Shown one piece after another: positions 24,683 through 34,749 of a stretch of DNA of 64,000 nt. Source of the stretch: Candidatus Electrothrix gigas (GTDB taxonomy: Bacteria; Desulfobacterota; Desulfobulbia; Desulfobulbales; Desulfobulbaceae); NCBI GenBank assembly GCA_022766165.1, contig QYLO01000004.1:1-64000 (forward strand). Direction: 5' to 3'. The notes under the pieces are model-generated. The model was not told where the DNA came from, made no database searches, and saw only the letters and a list, made by a program, of their open reading frames with translations. A program made the position numbers and the translations under genes. The stretch's first letter is position 1. Each line of letters opens with the position of its first letter.

Positions 24683-26990
24683 GTTCATGATCCATCTCAT
24701 CCATCCACTTCATAAGAATGGTAAAAACCTCCTCCTCATGAAGTGGTTTGCTGATATGGTCGTTCATACCAGCTTCTCTGCTTTTTGTGATATCACTTTT
24801 CATAACATTCGCTGTCATGGCGATAATAGGCAGCTTATGGAGCCGTAACTGTTGGCGGATTTCTCGGCAGGCTGTATATCCATCCATAACAGGCATCTGG
24901 ACGTCCATCAAAACGCAATCAACAGATTTACTCTGGAGAAAGTCTAAAGCTTCTCTGCCATTGCCTGCGTGAAAGACAACAAGATCTTTACGACGAAGTA
25001 AGATAGTTGCCAACTCCAGATTAAAGTCGTTATCCTCTACCAACAGAATTTTTTTCCCTTCCAGCTTGGGGACTCGACCAATGGCTTTCTCTTGTTTTTT
25101 AGGGAGTTTTTCACGTGTTCCCGTTTCAAGTTCCAAGGTAAAATAAAAGCAGGAACCCTGTCCAAGAGTACTTTTTACCGCAATATCACTTCCCATCATA
25201 TTGATCAGTTTTTTACTGATAGCCAACCCCAGTCCACTGCCCTCGTATTGGCGGGTAACATCATTATCCAGTTGACTGAATGAGCGAAAGAGTCGGTTCT
25301 GCTCCTCTTGACGCATACCAATACCTGTATCCTGAACAGAAAAATCCAACCGCACCCAGCCCTTTTTGGACTTGTCCTGTTGCTTGTACTTGCTCTTACT
25401 GACCTGCACCCTGATATCAATATGCCCCTCTTGAGTAAACTTTACAGCATTATTGCCAAGGTTAACCAAGACCTGATGCAAACGCAGGGGATCTCCTCGA
25501 AGGATCTGCGGAACATCTTCAGCGCAGGTAATGTTCAAACCCAGTCCCTTTTCCTCCGCCTTAATCCGAATAATATCTGAAAGCTGATTCAGCAAACTCT
25601 GGATGGGAAAATCAATAATTTCCAACTTCATTTTTCCGGCTTCTATTCTTGAAAAATCAAGGATGTCATTAATAATACCAAGCAACAGCTTGGAAGAAAT
25701 ACTCACCTTGGAAATCAGATTATACTGTTCCGGGGTTAAGTTGGTTTCAAGGGCAAGCTGCGACATACCGATAATGGTATTCATCGGCGTGCGAATTTCA
25801 TGGCTCATATTTGCCAAAAAGACTGATTTAGCCTGGGTGGCCGCCTCTGCAACTTCTTTGGCTTTACGAAGCTCCAGAGCCTTGCGCTGTTCCTGCTCAA
25901 CCTTTTTTCGATCAGTGACATTAATCCGCAGTTCGAGTTTTCCGGGCAGGCCATCCTGTAAAATAATCGGGGTTGCCACAACATCAAAGAACTGCTTCTT
26001 ATATTTGAGTTGATAGCGCACAGTCTTTTGTTGCTCAACCACCTGCTCAAGAGAACAGCTGTTAGCACAGGGGGTACCACGATTATGAACAGAGCCATAA
26101 CATGTTGCCCCGGATGTACAGGAAAACCAGTGGGCCATTGTACTGTTTGCATAGCGAACCTGATACTTTTTATCAACAATATACAGGCCAATCTTCACCC
26201 TATCCAAGGTGTTCAGGATAGTACCTTTTTGCTGTTCACTTTGAACCAGAGTGCCAATGGTTTCTTTGACAACTCGATACATGCCAAAGATAATCGCAAT
26301 GCCAACAAGCCAAATTGCACCAAAAGCCCAACAAAGTTTATTGACATTATTCCTGAATAAGGCAAAATGCTCTTCAAGGGGAATGATGATACTGATCCCC
26401 CCCTTGATAGCCCCAATCTTTCCCTTTCCCTCTGTATGACATTGTACACATGCCTTTTCCATGCGGACAGGACGCATAAAGTGAAGACGTAATCTTCTGT
26501 TACTTTTGGAAAATTCTATATACTCTTCATTTCCTTTTTCAAAGGAACGGAGAGCCTTTTCTTCCCAAGCTGTTGGTTTATTATCCGGGTGCTTTGGGTG
26601 CAGGCTTGTCAGGCGTCCTTGAATGGTCATACCCTTTTTGTTGCCCTTCTCATTATCTCCGTAGATTTTTTTGAACATATATGAAGGATTAACAAGGGTA
26701 TAGTCTTGGCCGTCTATTTTTACATCACGATGTTTAAGCGCAACATGGGGATTTGGTTCTGTTTCCTTTGAAACCGATACATAGGCTCCTCCATGAAAAA
26801 CACTCCAGGCACGATACAGTATATCTTTTTCCCAGAACATTCTGGCGTTATTCTCGGCCAAAAGCACGGTGGTTTTTTTCATGTGCCACCTGTTCCAGCA
26901 CAGCAAAACAACAAGCAACAGGGTCCATCCCAGCAGTAAGAGCAGTAACACTCGAACAAAGGGTCTTGTATGAAGATCATTTTTTTGCAT
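24648..26990 (-). CDS. Hybrid sensor histidine kinase with Tll0287-like heme domain
   Basis: 780 residues. TM1 is at ~11-31. A periplasmic DUF3365/Tll0287-like domain carries a c-heme motif CVQCH (~182) and the preceding conserved [22 protein letters not shown]2 is at ~218-240. A PAS-like domain follows (~255-355, [20 protein letters not shown]), with extra cysteines in [13 protein letters not shown] and CANSC. HisKA has [15 protein letters not shown] (His ~397), HATPase has [24 protein letters not shown] and [12 protein letters not shown], and the C-terminal receiver has Asp ~695 in [13 protein letters not shown]. It probably senses redox state or a small gas through heme. No response regulator with an output domain is adjacent. 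The final 35 bases overlap the convergent lipoprotein gene. Confidence 0.93.
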   Translation of the reverse strand: MQKNDLHTRPFVRVLLLLLLGWTLLLVVLLCWNRWHMKKTTVLLAENNARMFWEKDILYRAWSVFHGGAYVSVSKETEPNPHVALKHRDVKIDGQDYTLVNPSYMFKKIYGDNEKGNKKGMTIQGRLTSLHPKHPDNKPTAWEEKALRSFEKGNEEYIEFSKSNRRLRLHFMRPVRMEKACVQCHTEGKGKIGAIKGGISIIIPLEEHFALFRNNVNKLCWAFGAIWLVGIAIIFGMYRVVKETIGTLVQSEQQKGTILNTLDRVKIGLYIVDKKYQVRYANSTMAHWFSCTSGATCYGSVHNRGTPCANSCSLEQVVEQQKTVRYQLKYKKQFFDVVATPIILQDGLPGKLELRINVTDRKKVEQEQRKALELRKAKEVAEAATQAKSVFLANMSHEIRTPMNTIIGMSQLALETNLTPEQYNLISKVSISSKLLLGIINDILDFSRIEAGKMKLEIIDFPIQSLLNQLSDIIRIKAEEKGLGLNITCAEDVPQILRGDPLRLHQVLVNLGNNAVKFTQEGHIDIRVQVSKSKYKQQDKSKKGWVRLDFSVQDTGIGMRQEEQNRLFRSFSQLDNDVTRQYEGSGLGLAISKKLINMMGSDIAVKSTLGQGSCFYFTLELETGTREKLPKKQEKAIGRVPKLEGKKILLVEDNDFNLELATILLRRKDLVVFHAGNGREALDFLQSKSVDCVLMDVQMPVMDGYTACREIRQQLRLHKLPIIAMTANVMKSDITKSREAGMNDHISKPLHEEEVFTILMKWMDEMDHELTPNNEERLPA

Positions 26991-26999
26991 AATATATTC

Positions 27000-27458
27000 T
27001 GGTTAAACTGTTCTCTTGCTCTCTAATCTGTTTTAAAGAAAATGAAAACAACATCCTAACAGGTCTGGCAAGAAAAGACATGCCAATTTTTTTGTTGGGT
27101 CTAGCTTTAAATAATAGCAATTATTATGCCGAACAAAAGATATTCACAAGCCAGCTAGTAGAAGAAAAAAACGGTTTTCGTACCATGTCAGGATATCAGC
27201 AGGAATATCTTGTTACACCGGATCAGTGAACAACGTTTTATGAAAAGACAGATAAAACTGGAGAGGATGGACGGGTATTTTTTACCCAAAACAGTATAAA
27301 AAGGTTAAAGTTTTTGTTTCTTCGCAGAGGCGACAAAACAGGAAACAGGAGATGAAAATAGGGTTGTAACAACCACCCTTCCGGCACAGTTCCGGTACAG
27401 TTTTGGTACGGGGACTGACTGAGTGCGGAACCTCCACACATATTCCTTTCAACTAGCC
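27000..27458. other. Gene-free gap between histidine kinase and oleC
   Basis: About 460 bases with no credible gene. It holds a 6-bp AT inverted repeat, ATAATA-gcaat-TATTAT (27111-27127), and an 11-bp imperfect tandem, CCGGCACAGTT-CCGGTACAGTT-TTGGTACGG (about 27379-27409). The kinase promoter must lie here, but no clear -35/-10 pair stands out. Confidence 0.5.
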
Positions 27459-29105
27459 TCAGAGTCCTTGACGGCACGCTATCCGCTGTTGCACCCAAAC
27501 CGCCAGCTTTTCTCTGAATATCTTGGCATTATGGCGAATATCTACAGGAAAGGGAGCAAAAAACATAAAGGTTTCAATCTTCCTCGTGAGTGGATTGGCA
27601 CGAGCAAGCTCACGTAACTCTTCGCAAATACGTTGTTCATCTTTTGGCTTTTGCGCATAAAGCTCTACTGTCAGCACAGGTTGTTGCTTGCCTGGATCGC
27701 CTACCCCGACCAAAGCAGAACGAAAAACCTCGGGATGTTCATTAAAGATGGCCTCACAGCAGATAGTGTACATGGGGCCATCTTCGCTCAAAACCCGGTG
27801 GGCCTTACGACCACAGAACCAAAGTCGTCCTTGGTCATCCTGATAGCCCATATCACCCATACGATGCCACAGTCCGCCCTTGCCCTGATCTGGAATCTTT
27901 GCCATCCGGGTCTCTTGCTCATTATGATCATAGGCTGGGGTAACTACTGGTCCTTTGACCACAATTTCACCAATGGTTCCAAGGGGCAGCACCTCAGCCT
28001 TGGTCCAATCAGACAGAGGATGATCAACCGGCTTAATAATCTCAACCCGCATCCCTGGTAAAGGGCGACCAACACAGGTCCCCTTGCCAATGCGGGTTTG
28101 GTCCCAGGTTTCTTGCAAAATTTCAAGGCCAGTAATGGAGGTGGAGGGCAGGCTCTCTGTTGCGCCGTAAGGGGTGTATATCTCTCCATCCTCGGGTATG
28201 ATCTGCTGAACCCGCTCAATTAACTCACCTGGCACCGGGGCCCCAGCCATAAGGATCTTGCGTACAGGTAAGGTGATATGCTGATCAATGCAGTAACGAC
28301 TGACCACGTTCCAGATAGCTGGCGAACCAAAGGAATAGGTCACCTGCTTATCCTGAATGGAACGAATAAACTTGGCCGGATCAACTTCGGCAGGACGGGT
28401 CGGGTCCATATCAGGGATCACTGCAGTCGCACCAAGGGCAGTGGCAAAAAGACCAAACAGGGGAAAGCCGGGTTGATCAATATCTTCCGTACCAATACCG
28501 TAATAATCACGGATCTGTTGCAGTTGATGATAAAAAATACCGTGAGTGTACTGCACCCCCTTGGGCGGGCCAGTGGAACCGGTGGTAAAGATGATTGCAG
28601 CCAGCTCATCCTCTGCGGTCTTCATTGCCCTGAAATCTGGGTTTGCCTTAGGTGCTGCCCCCTGTAGAGAGAGACCACAAAGTCCGAAAAGAGACGCACC
28701 TGTACAAAAACGATGCCGTATTGTGGCAAAGGGTTTTTGAAACAAACGGGAAAAAAGATGCACTTGGGGAATGGCAACAAGTGCCTTGGGCTGAACCGAA
28801 CCAATACAACGGAGCAGGTTCTTATAGCCCATGCCCGGATCAATAAGAATAACCACTGCGCCAAGTTGAAACAGAGCATAGGTCAGACAGATAAACTCCA
28901 TTGACGGCCGCACCATGAGCATGACCCGGTCGCCACGTTGTACCCCTCTGCTGCGTAGCGTATTGGCATAGCGGTTACTGTTGGCCAACACCTCTGCAAA
29001 AGTCCACTGTTGATATGTGCCTTTTTTGCCAGTGACTAAGGCGACAGCGTGTTTGCGTTCCGCAGCGGCCTTGTGCAGGGCTGCGCCGATGTTGCAGTTT
29101 GTCAT
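27459..29105 (-). CDS. oleC: OleC-type fatty acid AMP ligase (beta-lactone synthetase family)
   Basis: This is 548 residues, an adenylate-forming enzyme of the class annotated as fatty acid CoA ligase family protein/OleC. Motifs are the P-loop IIFTTGSTGPPKGVQYTH (~173-190), FPLFGLFATALGATAVIPDM, ILMAGAPVPGELI, IYTPYGATESLPSTSI and WHRMGDMGYQDDQGRLWFCG. OleC converts beta-hydroxy acids to beta-lactones in long-chain olefin synthesis and normally sits with oleA, oleB and oleD. None of these is in the window, so the gene is an orphan or belongs to a scattered pathway. Its ATG overlaps the stop of the upstream gene (29102-29105). Confidence 0.85.
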   Translation of the reverse strand: MTNCNIGAALHKAAAERKHAVALVTGKKGTYQQWTFAEVLANSNRYANTLRSRGVQRGDRVMLMVRPSMEFICLTYALFQLGAVVILIDPGMGYKNLLRCIGSVQPKALVAIPQVHLFSRLFQKPFATIRHRFCTGASLFGLCGLSLQGAAPKANPDFRAMKTAEDELAAIIFTTGSTGPPKGVQYTHGIFYHQLQQIRDYYGIGTEDIDQPGFPLFGLFATALGATAVIPDMDPTRPAEVDPAKFIRSIQDKQVTYSFGSPAIWNVVSRYCIDQHITLPVRKILMAGAPVPGELIERVQQIIPEDGEIYTPYGATESLPSTSITGLEILQETWDQTRIGKGTCVGRPLPGMRVEIIKPVDHPLSDWTKAEVLPLGTIGEIVVKGPVVTPAYDHNEQETRMAKIPDQGKGGLWHRMGDMGYQDDQGRLWFCGRKAHRVLSEDGPMYTICCEAIFNEHPEVFRSALVGVGDPGKQQPVLTVELYAQKPKDEQRICEELRELARANPLTRKIETFMFFAPFPVDIRHNAKIFREKLAVWVQQRIACRQGL

Positions 29106-29764
29106 GATTTTGCTCTGCCTATACAGGCGGTAATGATTACTTTAAGATGTTTCAGGATGCAAAAAATTTCATTGAGATCAGCCTGCCGTGAGGCCAAATA
29201 TCCCTGACTGATTGCATAAGATCGCTCTTCCAGCGTAAGAAAATGCCATACTTCCCCTTTCACATAACAGCCATACACGGGAAGTTGATGCTGATTCAGT
29301 TCCTGAGCCACCAGCATGGCTGCCAGCACCTGTGCCGCTGGATCACCTTCAGGGTCTTTTTCTTTCTTATATTCTTGAAGGCAAAAATACGGCTGTTGCG
29401 GTTCCCGAAAACCGGAAGCAATAATGCCATCAGGCCTGCCTGTCATTTCAACCTTGTCAACCACGGCAGATAACGGACGTTCTGCAAAAAAATTAAACTC
29501 TTTTGTGCTAAAGCGAACAAGGGTCATGAGCGGGCCGATAAAATTATAGGCCAACTCGGTCTCGTTCCAGTCATAAACATGGGTCTTTAAAAGGGTTTGA
29601 AAAGAGCGTAAGGCTTGCTGCTCAAAGGGGGATATCTCGGCCTGTCCATTGATCCAATCTTCCAGCACAGGGCTGGTATCAAGAACAGTAAGCTTAAACG
29701 CTCTATCCAGTTCCGCCAAGGTCCATTCTCGAAAGTTGCGTTTAGGGAGTTTTTCCATACTCAT
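29102..29764 (-). CDS. Uncharacterised protein with PD-(D/E)XK-like core
   Basis: This is 220 residues, soluble. The segment FFAERPLSAVVDKVEMTGRP-DG (about 120-140) followed by YFCLQEYKKEKDPEGDPAAQ has an acidic residue, then a strand with E-Y-K, and then a helix with a conserved Gln (VLAAMLVAQELN). This is the usual layout of PD-(D/E)XK nuclease-fold proteins. The C-terminal half (VYGCYVKGEVWHFLTLEERS) also fits that class. It is translationally coupled to oleC by a 4-base overlap, which is puzzling for a nuclease fold. The function is unknown. Confidence 0.65.
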   Translation of the reverse strand: MSMEKLPKRNFREWTLAELDRAFKLTVLDTSPVLEDWINGQAEISPFEQQALRSFQTLLKTHVYDWNETELAYNFIGPLMTLVRFSTKEFNFFAERPLSAVVDKVEMTGRPDGIIASGFREPQQPYFCLQEYKKEKDPEGDPAAQVLAAMLVAQELNQHQLPVYGCYVKGEVWHFLTLEERSYAISQGYLASRQADLNEIFCILKHLKVIITACIGRAKS

Positions 29765-29985
29765 TTCCTACTTCCTACCCTGGTCTTTTCATCTTTATCC
29801 AGCAATCTTCAGAATGCTAAAAATGTGAATCAATATACCAACTATTACCCAAGATGTTGAGCAAAAAAATGCAGGCTGCTGAACCTACAATTTTCACTGT
29901 AGGATTTAGATAAAAAATCAAATATACTGAAACTAGTACATTGTGCTTTATCAGGGTGTTCTAAATAAAACAAGAGGAGAACAAA

Positions 29986-30393
29986 ATGAGCTTAATCAGG
30001 TGGAATGACAACTTTAGTGTTAATGTGACGATGATTGATCATGACCATAAAAAACTTGTAGCAATGATCAATGAACTCACTGATGCTATGAAGGCCGGAC
30101 ACGGCAAGGATGTTCTTGGAAAGATTCTTGATGAGCTGATCCAGTATACAGCCACCCATTTTCAACGGGAGGAAAAATATTTTCAACAGATAAAGTATCC
30201 TGATGCTGTTGCTCATAAAAGAGAACACTCTGATTTTGTTAAAAAAGTTACTGAATTCAAAAAAGAGTTTGATGCGGGCAGGGTGACTGTGTCAGTGAAT
30301 ATTTTGCAGTTTCTCAGTAAATGGCTACAACATCATATCAGGGTAAGCGATCAGAAGTACAGTAAATTTTTTAATGAAAACGGTATCAGGTAA
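29986..30393 (+). CDS. Bacteriohemerythrin
   Basis: This is 135 residues with the standard hemerythrin iron ligands: MIDHDHKKLVAMINEL (H..), THFQREEKYF (HxxxE), AHKREHSDF (HxxxH) and LQHHIRVSDQKY (HxxxxD). It binds O2 at a non-heme diiron site and may act in oxygen detection, storage or delivery. The ribosome binding site AGAGGAG is good. A CCTACA...TGTAGG inverted repeat lies about 85 bases upstream. A second, larger hemerythrin is encoded at 48538. Confidence 0.95.
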   Translation: MSLIRWNDNFSVNVTMIDHDHKKLVAMINELTDAMKAGHGKDVLGKILDELIQYTATHFQREEKYFQQIKYPDAVAHKREHSDFVKKVTEFKKEFDAGRVTVSVNILQFLSKWLQHHIRVSDQKYSKFFNENGIR

Positions 30394-30443
30394 GTTTTTT
30401 TCTTTGCTTTCCAGCCTGCTTTAATTCTGATGCAGATAAAAAT

Positions 30444-30495
30444 CAGGGGGGAATACCAAATCTGCGCCTGGTATCTCGCCCCTGTTATATTTTTT
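30444..30495. terminator. Bidirectional terminator between convergent genes
   Basis: CAGGGG (30444-30449) pairs with CCCCTG (30479-30484), with an inner ATACCA/TGGTAT stem. The hairpin is followed on the plus strand by TTATATTTTTTT. It lies between the hemerythrin gene and the convergent DMT permease gene. Confidence 0.8.
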
Positions 30496-31423
30496 TCAAG
30501 TCCTCAGCTCCCTGTTGAACAATAAACATTGCTACAAGAATCAGCCCAACCCCTGGCAGGACATATATGGAAGGCAAGGGATGACCAAAGCCCCATTCTA
30601 TTAGAGCGATAAACGGTGGGTAAAGGTAGCTGTAGGCCATAACCCTTGTTGGTCCGAGCGAAAGCGTACAGAGTTGACTGAGGAAAAAAGTTATAATAGT
30701 TGAAAAAATAGCAAGGTAGAAGATGCCTGCCCAGATTGTCAACGGCACAGTCCTCCAAGAAATAGCTGGAAGCTGATGCCCACAAAAAAGGAGAAGCCAG
30801 CCACTACCGGTGACCAAAATCCAAAAGGTCATTAAGGACATAGGTTCTTCCTGATGGAAAAATTTAACAAGGGGTGTATACAGGGCCATGAGCAGGCAGC
30901 CTATGAAAAATATCAGATCACCGGAGTTAAGGTTAAAGGCCAGGAGTTCTGTCAGGCTGCCGTGAAATAGAACCCATATCGCCCCCACCGTTGCAGGAAT
31001 CATGGCAATGAGCCTGTATTTTCCTAATCGTTCTTTGAGAAGGATGGCACTGTACAGGCCAGAAATACCGGGTACCACGGTGAAAATGACCCCGGTATTT
31101 AAGGCAGTGGTTGAACGGAGTGAGAGGAACATCAACCAGAAAAAGCCGGTGAGGATGAAGCTGATGCAGGCATAACCAAGGAGGCGTTTTTTCTCTGGTA
31201 AATGGAGTCCGTGTTTATATTGGATATAGGGGAGGAAGAGCAGGGCTGCAATCGCAAAACGAAGCAAGGTAAGCACAGCAGGGTCCATACTGTGGGCAAT
31301 AGCCTTGCTTGCTGTGAACGAGGTAGATACCAGGACAGCGCAGAGCAGCATCATGGCATGAATGAGCCAGAGGTGCTTTTTTTGCTGCTGTGGTGCTGTG
31401 CTACTGGCTTGGTGTGTTTTCAA
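30485..31423 (-). CDS. EamA/DMT-family permease
   Basis: This is 312 residues with ten predicted membrane helices in two EamA repeats. The first is ALVSTSFTASKAIAHSMDPA...LTLLRFAIAALLFLPYI. The second contains ISWRTVPLTIWAGIFYLAIF and GPTRVMAYSYLYPPFIALIE. The family exports amino acids, nucleosides or other metabolites. The substrate cannot be told. Its 5' end overlaps the 3' end of the membrane gene 31401-32102 by 23 bases, so the two are probably co-expressed. Confidence 0.92.
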   Translation of the reverse strand: MKTHQASSTAPQQQKKHLWLIHAMMLLCAVLVSTSFTASKAIAHSMDPAVLTLLRFAIAALLFLPYIQYKHGLHLPEKKRLLGYACISFILTGFFWLMFLSLRSTTALNTGVIFTVVPGISGLYSAILLKERLGKYRLIAMIPATVGAIWVLFHGSLTELLAFNLNSGDLIFFIGCLLMALYTPLVKFFHQEEPMSLMTFWILVTGSGWLLLFCGHQLPAISWRTVPLTIWAGIFYLAIFSTIITFFLSQLCTLSLGPTRVMAYSYLYPPFIALIEWGFGHPLPSIYVLPGVGLILVAMFIVQQGAEDLKKI

Positions 31424-32102
31424 GGGTACCTGACGATCTTTTTATTGCTTGTTTGGGAGAGGCTTGGGACTCTTTTCTCTGTTCCAGTTTTGTTAAGGCC
31501 TGGCGTATTTTATCAGCTATGTTTTCATCTTCTATCTGTGCCAAGATTGCTCGGAGTTGCCCCTCGTTTTTATCAGGTTCAGAGAGAAGGCGTTGTAGCG
31601 CAGCCCTGCCAATACTGCTCTCTTTCCATTCCAGAATAAAGTCTACATCACCACGTATTTTTCTTGTTTCGGCACTGAATTTTAGCCCTATGAGAATGCT
31701 AGTAAAGGCTACCGTTGTTACCACAAGCAAGGCAATTCGTGAAGCCTTGGAGAGTTTGCGATGCTTTTTAGGAAACCAGGCCTTGATTGTGATACAGAAT
31801 GCTATGGCAGCGAGGAGGAAAAAGGCATACGGACCAATAAATGCGCTACCGGCAATGAACCCTACAAAGCTCCAGAAAACAGCACTGAAAGGATGACCGG
31901 TAATTGCCCTGACAGCACAAAACCAAATCATCATACCCATGCACCAAAGATGAATATGGGGCAGAGCATACTCAAATTGTGAAAATATACAAACCGTACA
32001 GGCCGCTGCTGTGCTTGGTAGACTCAGCAGCCCACCGCCACCGATTATAATAAGGGTAAGGGTTGGCAGTGGAATCCTTTTCTTTAATACAGTATCCTCC
32101 AT
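31401..32102 (-). CDS. CxxC membrane protein A (paralogue of 32315-32992)
   Basis: This is 233 residues from ATG 32102, placed by a GGGGAGG five bases upstream; a GTG at 32108 is too close to that site. After an N-terminal hydrophobic segment comes AAACTVCIFSQFEYALPHIH, then LWCMGMMIWFCAVRAITGHP and two more hydrophobic segments. A conserved RGDVDFILEW and a helical Glu/Lys-rich tail follow. The neighbour at 32315 has the same plan (TACGMCGFGILEYTLPHTMF, IWFCAVGIIT, RSDVDFILRWGG). I recognise no named family. A good promoter lies at 32161-32188. Confidence 0.75.
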   Translation of the reverse strand: MEDTVLKKRIPLPTLTLIIIGGGGLLSLPSTAAACTVCIFSQFEYALPHIHLWCMGMMIWFCAVRAITGHPFSAVFWSFVGFIAGSAFIGPYAFFLLAAIAFCITIKAWFPKKHRKLSKASRIALLVVTTVAFTSILIGLKFSAETRKIRGDVDFILEWKESSIGRAALQRLLSEPDKNEGQLRAILAQIEDENIADKIRQALTKLEQRKESQASPKQAIKRSSGTLENTPSQ

Positions 32103-32160
32103 ATTCACCTCCCCTGTCGTCTCTTTCTTTACTAAAGCTTCCTCAATTGCCTCCTTATAT

Positions 32161-32188
32161 ATTATATATTTTCTTATTTAAGAATCAA
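32161..32188 (-). promoter_or_regulatory. Promoter of the CxxC membrane protein A gene
   Basis: On the minus strand TTGATT (32188-32183), 16-base spacer, TATAAT (32166-32161), about 60 bases before the ATG at 32102. Confidence 0.6.
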
Positions 32189-32314
32189 TATTAACTTTAT
32201 AGATGGAACTATGTAGAAGAAAAAAAGCAAACATCTTGTATTGCAGTATATCCTGAATAGTTATCGAAGGATACATGGGTTACACGGCGTTTTTCATGAT
32301 GTCCTCCCTATCAA

Positions 32315-32992
32315 TCATTGCTCTTCAGGCAGATCGGCTTTCGTATCAGCCGCAGCCCTCTCTTTCTCCATTGTTGCCAGTGCCTTGGATACCTTTTCTG
32401 CAAAGTATAGATGTACTATATCCGACCTGTCTATGTTCGACAAAAATTGCTTGAGTTGAACCTCGTTTTTTTGAGGTTCCGCAATGAGATTATGAAGAAC
32501 CGCCCTGCCTTGATAGCCTCCCCATCGTAAGATAAAGTCTACATCACTCCGTGTATTCAGCGTGTGTACACTCATTGCCAGTCCTACAGCTATACCGACC
32601 AGTGCCATCGCAGTCACTGCACTTAAACTACGCTTTGATTTTTCCGACATTTTCTTTCTGATATTCGGTAGAAAGCCACTGATTGTCCGAGTACATGCTG
32701 TAAGTGCCAGCAGACCAAAGGGGAAAGGCCCGAAAAAAGCTGTGCCGAGAAAAAATATAACAAACACAGCAATAAGATCGGTAACAAATTTTTTCGGAGC
32801 AGTAATTATACCGACAGCACAGAACCATATCGTTATCCCTAGACACCAGAACATGGTGTGGGGCAGAGTATATTCCAATATGCCGAACCCACACATACCG
32901 CAGGCTGTTGCTGTGTTTGGCAGACTGGATACCCCAACGATAATGGCTGCTGTCAGCATCCTCTTTTTTACGCCACGCCCCTTCACAATCAT
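32315..32992 (-). CDS. CxxC membrane protein B (paralogue of 31401-32102)
   Basis: This is 225 residues from ATG 32992, one base after the glnS stop, so it is coupled to glnS; a longer version starting inside glnS is unlikely. The layout matches protein A: hydrophobic N-terminus ending in ATACGMCGFGILEYTLPHTM, then CLGITIWFCAVGIIT, two hydrophobic segments, a basic loop (PNIRKKMSEKSKRS), and a soluble helical C-terminus with RSDVDFILRW. The paired cysteines just past the first hydrophobic segment could bind metal or form a disulfide in the periplasm. The function is unknown. Confidence 0.75.
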   Translation of the reverse strand: MIVKGRGVKKRMLTAAIIVGVSSLPNTATACGMCGFGILEYTLPHTMFWCLGITIWFCAVGIITAPKKFVTDLIAVFVIFFLGTAFFGPFPFGLLALTACTRTISGFLPNIRKKMSEKSKRSLSAVTAMALVGIAVGLAMSVHTLNTRSDVDFILRWGGYQGRAVLHNLIAEPQKNEVQLKQFLSNIDRSDIVHLYFAEKVSKALATMEKERAAADTKADLPEEQ

Positions 32993-32993
32993 A

Positions 32994-34688
32994 TCATCTC
33001 TTCTTCTGCATTTTGGCCCAGCTATCCCGCAGGGTGACAATGCGGTTAAAAACCGGTTTTTTCGGGCTGCTTTCTTTACTATCCAGGCAAAAGTATCCTT
33101 GACGTTCAAACTGCACTCGGTTCTCCTGTCCCAACTCAGCAAGAGAAGGCTCCAAAATGCTGCTTTCTACTATCTGACAGGAATCAGGATTAAGAAAGTC
33201 CTTAAAGTTTTTCTCTTTGTCCGAGTCAGGATTTTCCACGCTGAAGAGGCGATCATAGAGTCGAACCTCTGCCGGGATACCGTGCTTGGCAGAAACCCAG
33301 TGAATGGTTCCCTTGACTTTGCGACCGTCCGGGGCAGAGCCGCCCTTGGTTTCAGGATCATAAGTGCAACGCAGCTCCACCACTTCTCCGTTTTCATCCT
33401 TGATTGCCTCTTGGCAGGTGACCAGATAGGCGTAACGCAGGCGTACTTCTCTCCCTTCAGTGAAGCGGAAGAATTTTCTTGGAGCATTTTCCAGGTAATC
33501 AGAGCGTTCGATATAGATCTCCCGGCTAAAGGGTACGGTACGGGTACCCATATCCGGGTTCTGGGGATGATTCTGCGCTACCATCTCCTCTTCCTGATCT
33601 TCCGGGTAGTTGGTAATCACGATTTTCAGCGGATTAAGTACGCCCATTGCTCTGGGGGCGTGGACATTCAGGTCATCACGCACCGAGTTTTCCAGCACAC
33701 CCATGTCGATCCAAGAATCACGCTTGCCCACCCCAATGGTATCACAGAAATTGCGGATAGAGGCAGGTGTGTATCCTCGCCGTCGCAGACCGGAGATGGT
33801 CAGCATCCGGGGATCGTCCCAACCGTCCACATGGTTTTCTTCCACCAGTTGGAGGAGCTTGCGCTTGCTCATCACGGTAAAGTTGATATTCAGGCGGGCA
33901 AATTCGTACTGGCGCGGGCGACAGGGTGTCTTGAGGGTATCCAGAACCCAGTCATAGATTGCCCGATTGTTTTCAAACTCCAAGGTGCAGATTGAGTGCG
34001 TGATCTGCTCAATCATGTCAGACAGGCAGTGGCAGAAATCGTACATCGGGTAGATGCACCAGGTGTCGCCAGTGCGGTGATGATGCTTTTTCATGATCCG
34101 GTAAATGGCCGGGTCACGCATAATCATGTTGGGCGCGGCCATGTCGATTTTGGCCCGCAGGGAACAGGTGCCTTCGTCCAGTTCGCCGTTCTTCATCTGC
34201 TCGAACAGGGCAAGGTTTTCCTCCACCGGGCGGTCCCGGTACGGGCTGTTTTTACCCGGTTCGGTCAGGGTACCCCGATATTCGCGCATCTCGTCCCCAC
34301 TCAGATGACAGACATACGCCTTGCCCATCTTGATGAGCTGAACAGCAAAGTCGTAGAGCTTGTCAAAATAATCCGAGGCATAGTAGAGATGCTCACCCCA
34401 GTCAAAGCCCAGCCAGCGCACATCCTCTTGAATGGCATCCACGTATTCTGTGGATTCCTTGCCTGGATTAGTGTCGTCAAAGCGGAGATGGCAGGTGCCG
34501 TTATTCTCCTTGGCAATGCCGAAGTTCAGGCATATCGACTTGGCATGGCCGATGTGGAGAAAGCCGTTCGGTTCCGGCGGGAATCGGGTGACGATATCGC
34601 TGTGTTTGCCGGTTTTCAGATCGTCGGCAACGATCTGGCGGATGAAGTCAAGGGGTTTTTCTGGGGTATCTGGGGTGTTTGTGTTCAT
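32994..34688 (-). CDS. glnS: Glutaminyl-tRNA synthetase
   Basis: This is 564 residues, a class I synthetase that charges tRNA-Gln. The HIGH motif is in [20 protein letters not shown] (~46), and the KMSKS-like motif is VMSKRKL (~271). Other family segments are [40 protein letters not shown] and the C-terminal anticodon-binding beta barrels ([20 protein letters not shown]). GlnRS in place of the GatCAB route is usual in Gamma- and some Delta-type proteobacteria. The next gene starts one base after its stop. Confidence 0.97.
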   Translation of the reverse strand: MNTNTPDTPEKPLDFIRQIVADDLKTGKHSDIVTRFPPEPNGFLHIGHAKSICLNFGIAKENNGTCHLRFDDTNPGKESTEYVDAIQEDVRWLGFDWGEHLYYASDYFDKLYDFAVQLIKMGKAYVCHLSGDEMREYRGTLTEPGKNSPYRDRPVEENLALFEQMKNGELDEGTCSLRAKIDMAAPNMIMRDPAIYRIMKKHHHRTGDTWCIYPMYDFCHCLSDMIEQITHSICTLEFENNRAIYDWVLDTLKTPCRPRQYEFARLNINFTVMSKRKLLQLVEENHVDGWDDPRMLTISGLRRRGYTPASIRNFCDTIGVGKRDSWIDMGVLENSVRDDLNVHAPRAMGVLNPLKIVITNYPEDQEEEMVAQNHPQNPDMGTRTVPFSREIYIERSDYLENAPRKFFRFTEGREVRLRYAYLVTCQEAIKDENGEVVELRCTYDPETKGGSAPDGRKVKGTIHWVSAKHGIPAEVRLYDRLFSVENPDSDKEKNFKDFLNPDSCQIVESSILEPSLAELGQENRVQFERQGYFCLDSKESSPKKPVFNRIVTLRDSWAKMQKKR

Positions 34689-34749
34689 ATTTTAAGTCAG
34701 TTAGAATGATATGTTTCTGTAATAGTCTCGTGACGTAGAGAGTAAATCC

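Noticed and set aside
32993..33142. Longer start for the CxxC membrane protein B inside glnS
   Set aside because: The extension has glnS antisense-frame composition. The ATG at 32992 directly follows the glnS stop and begins a normal membrane signal.
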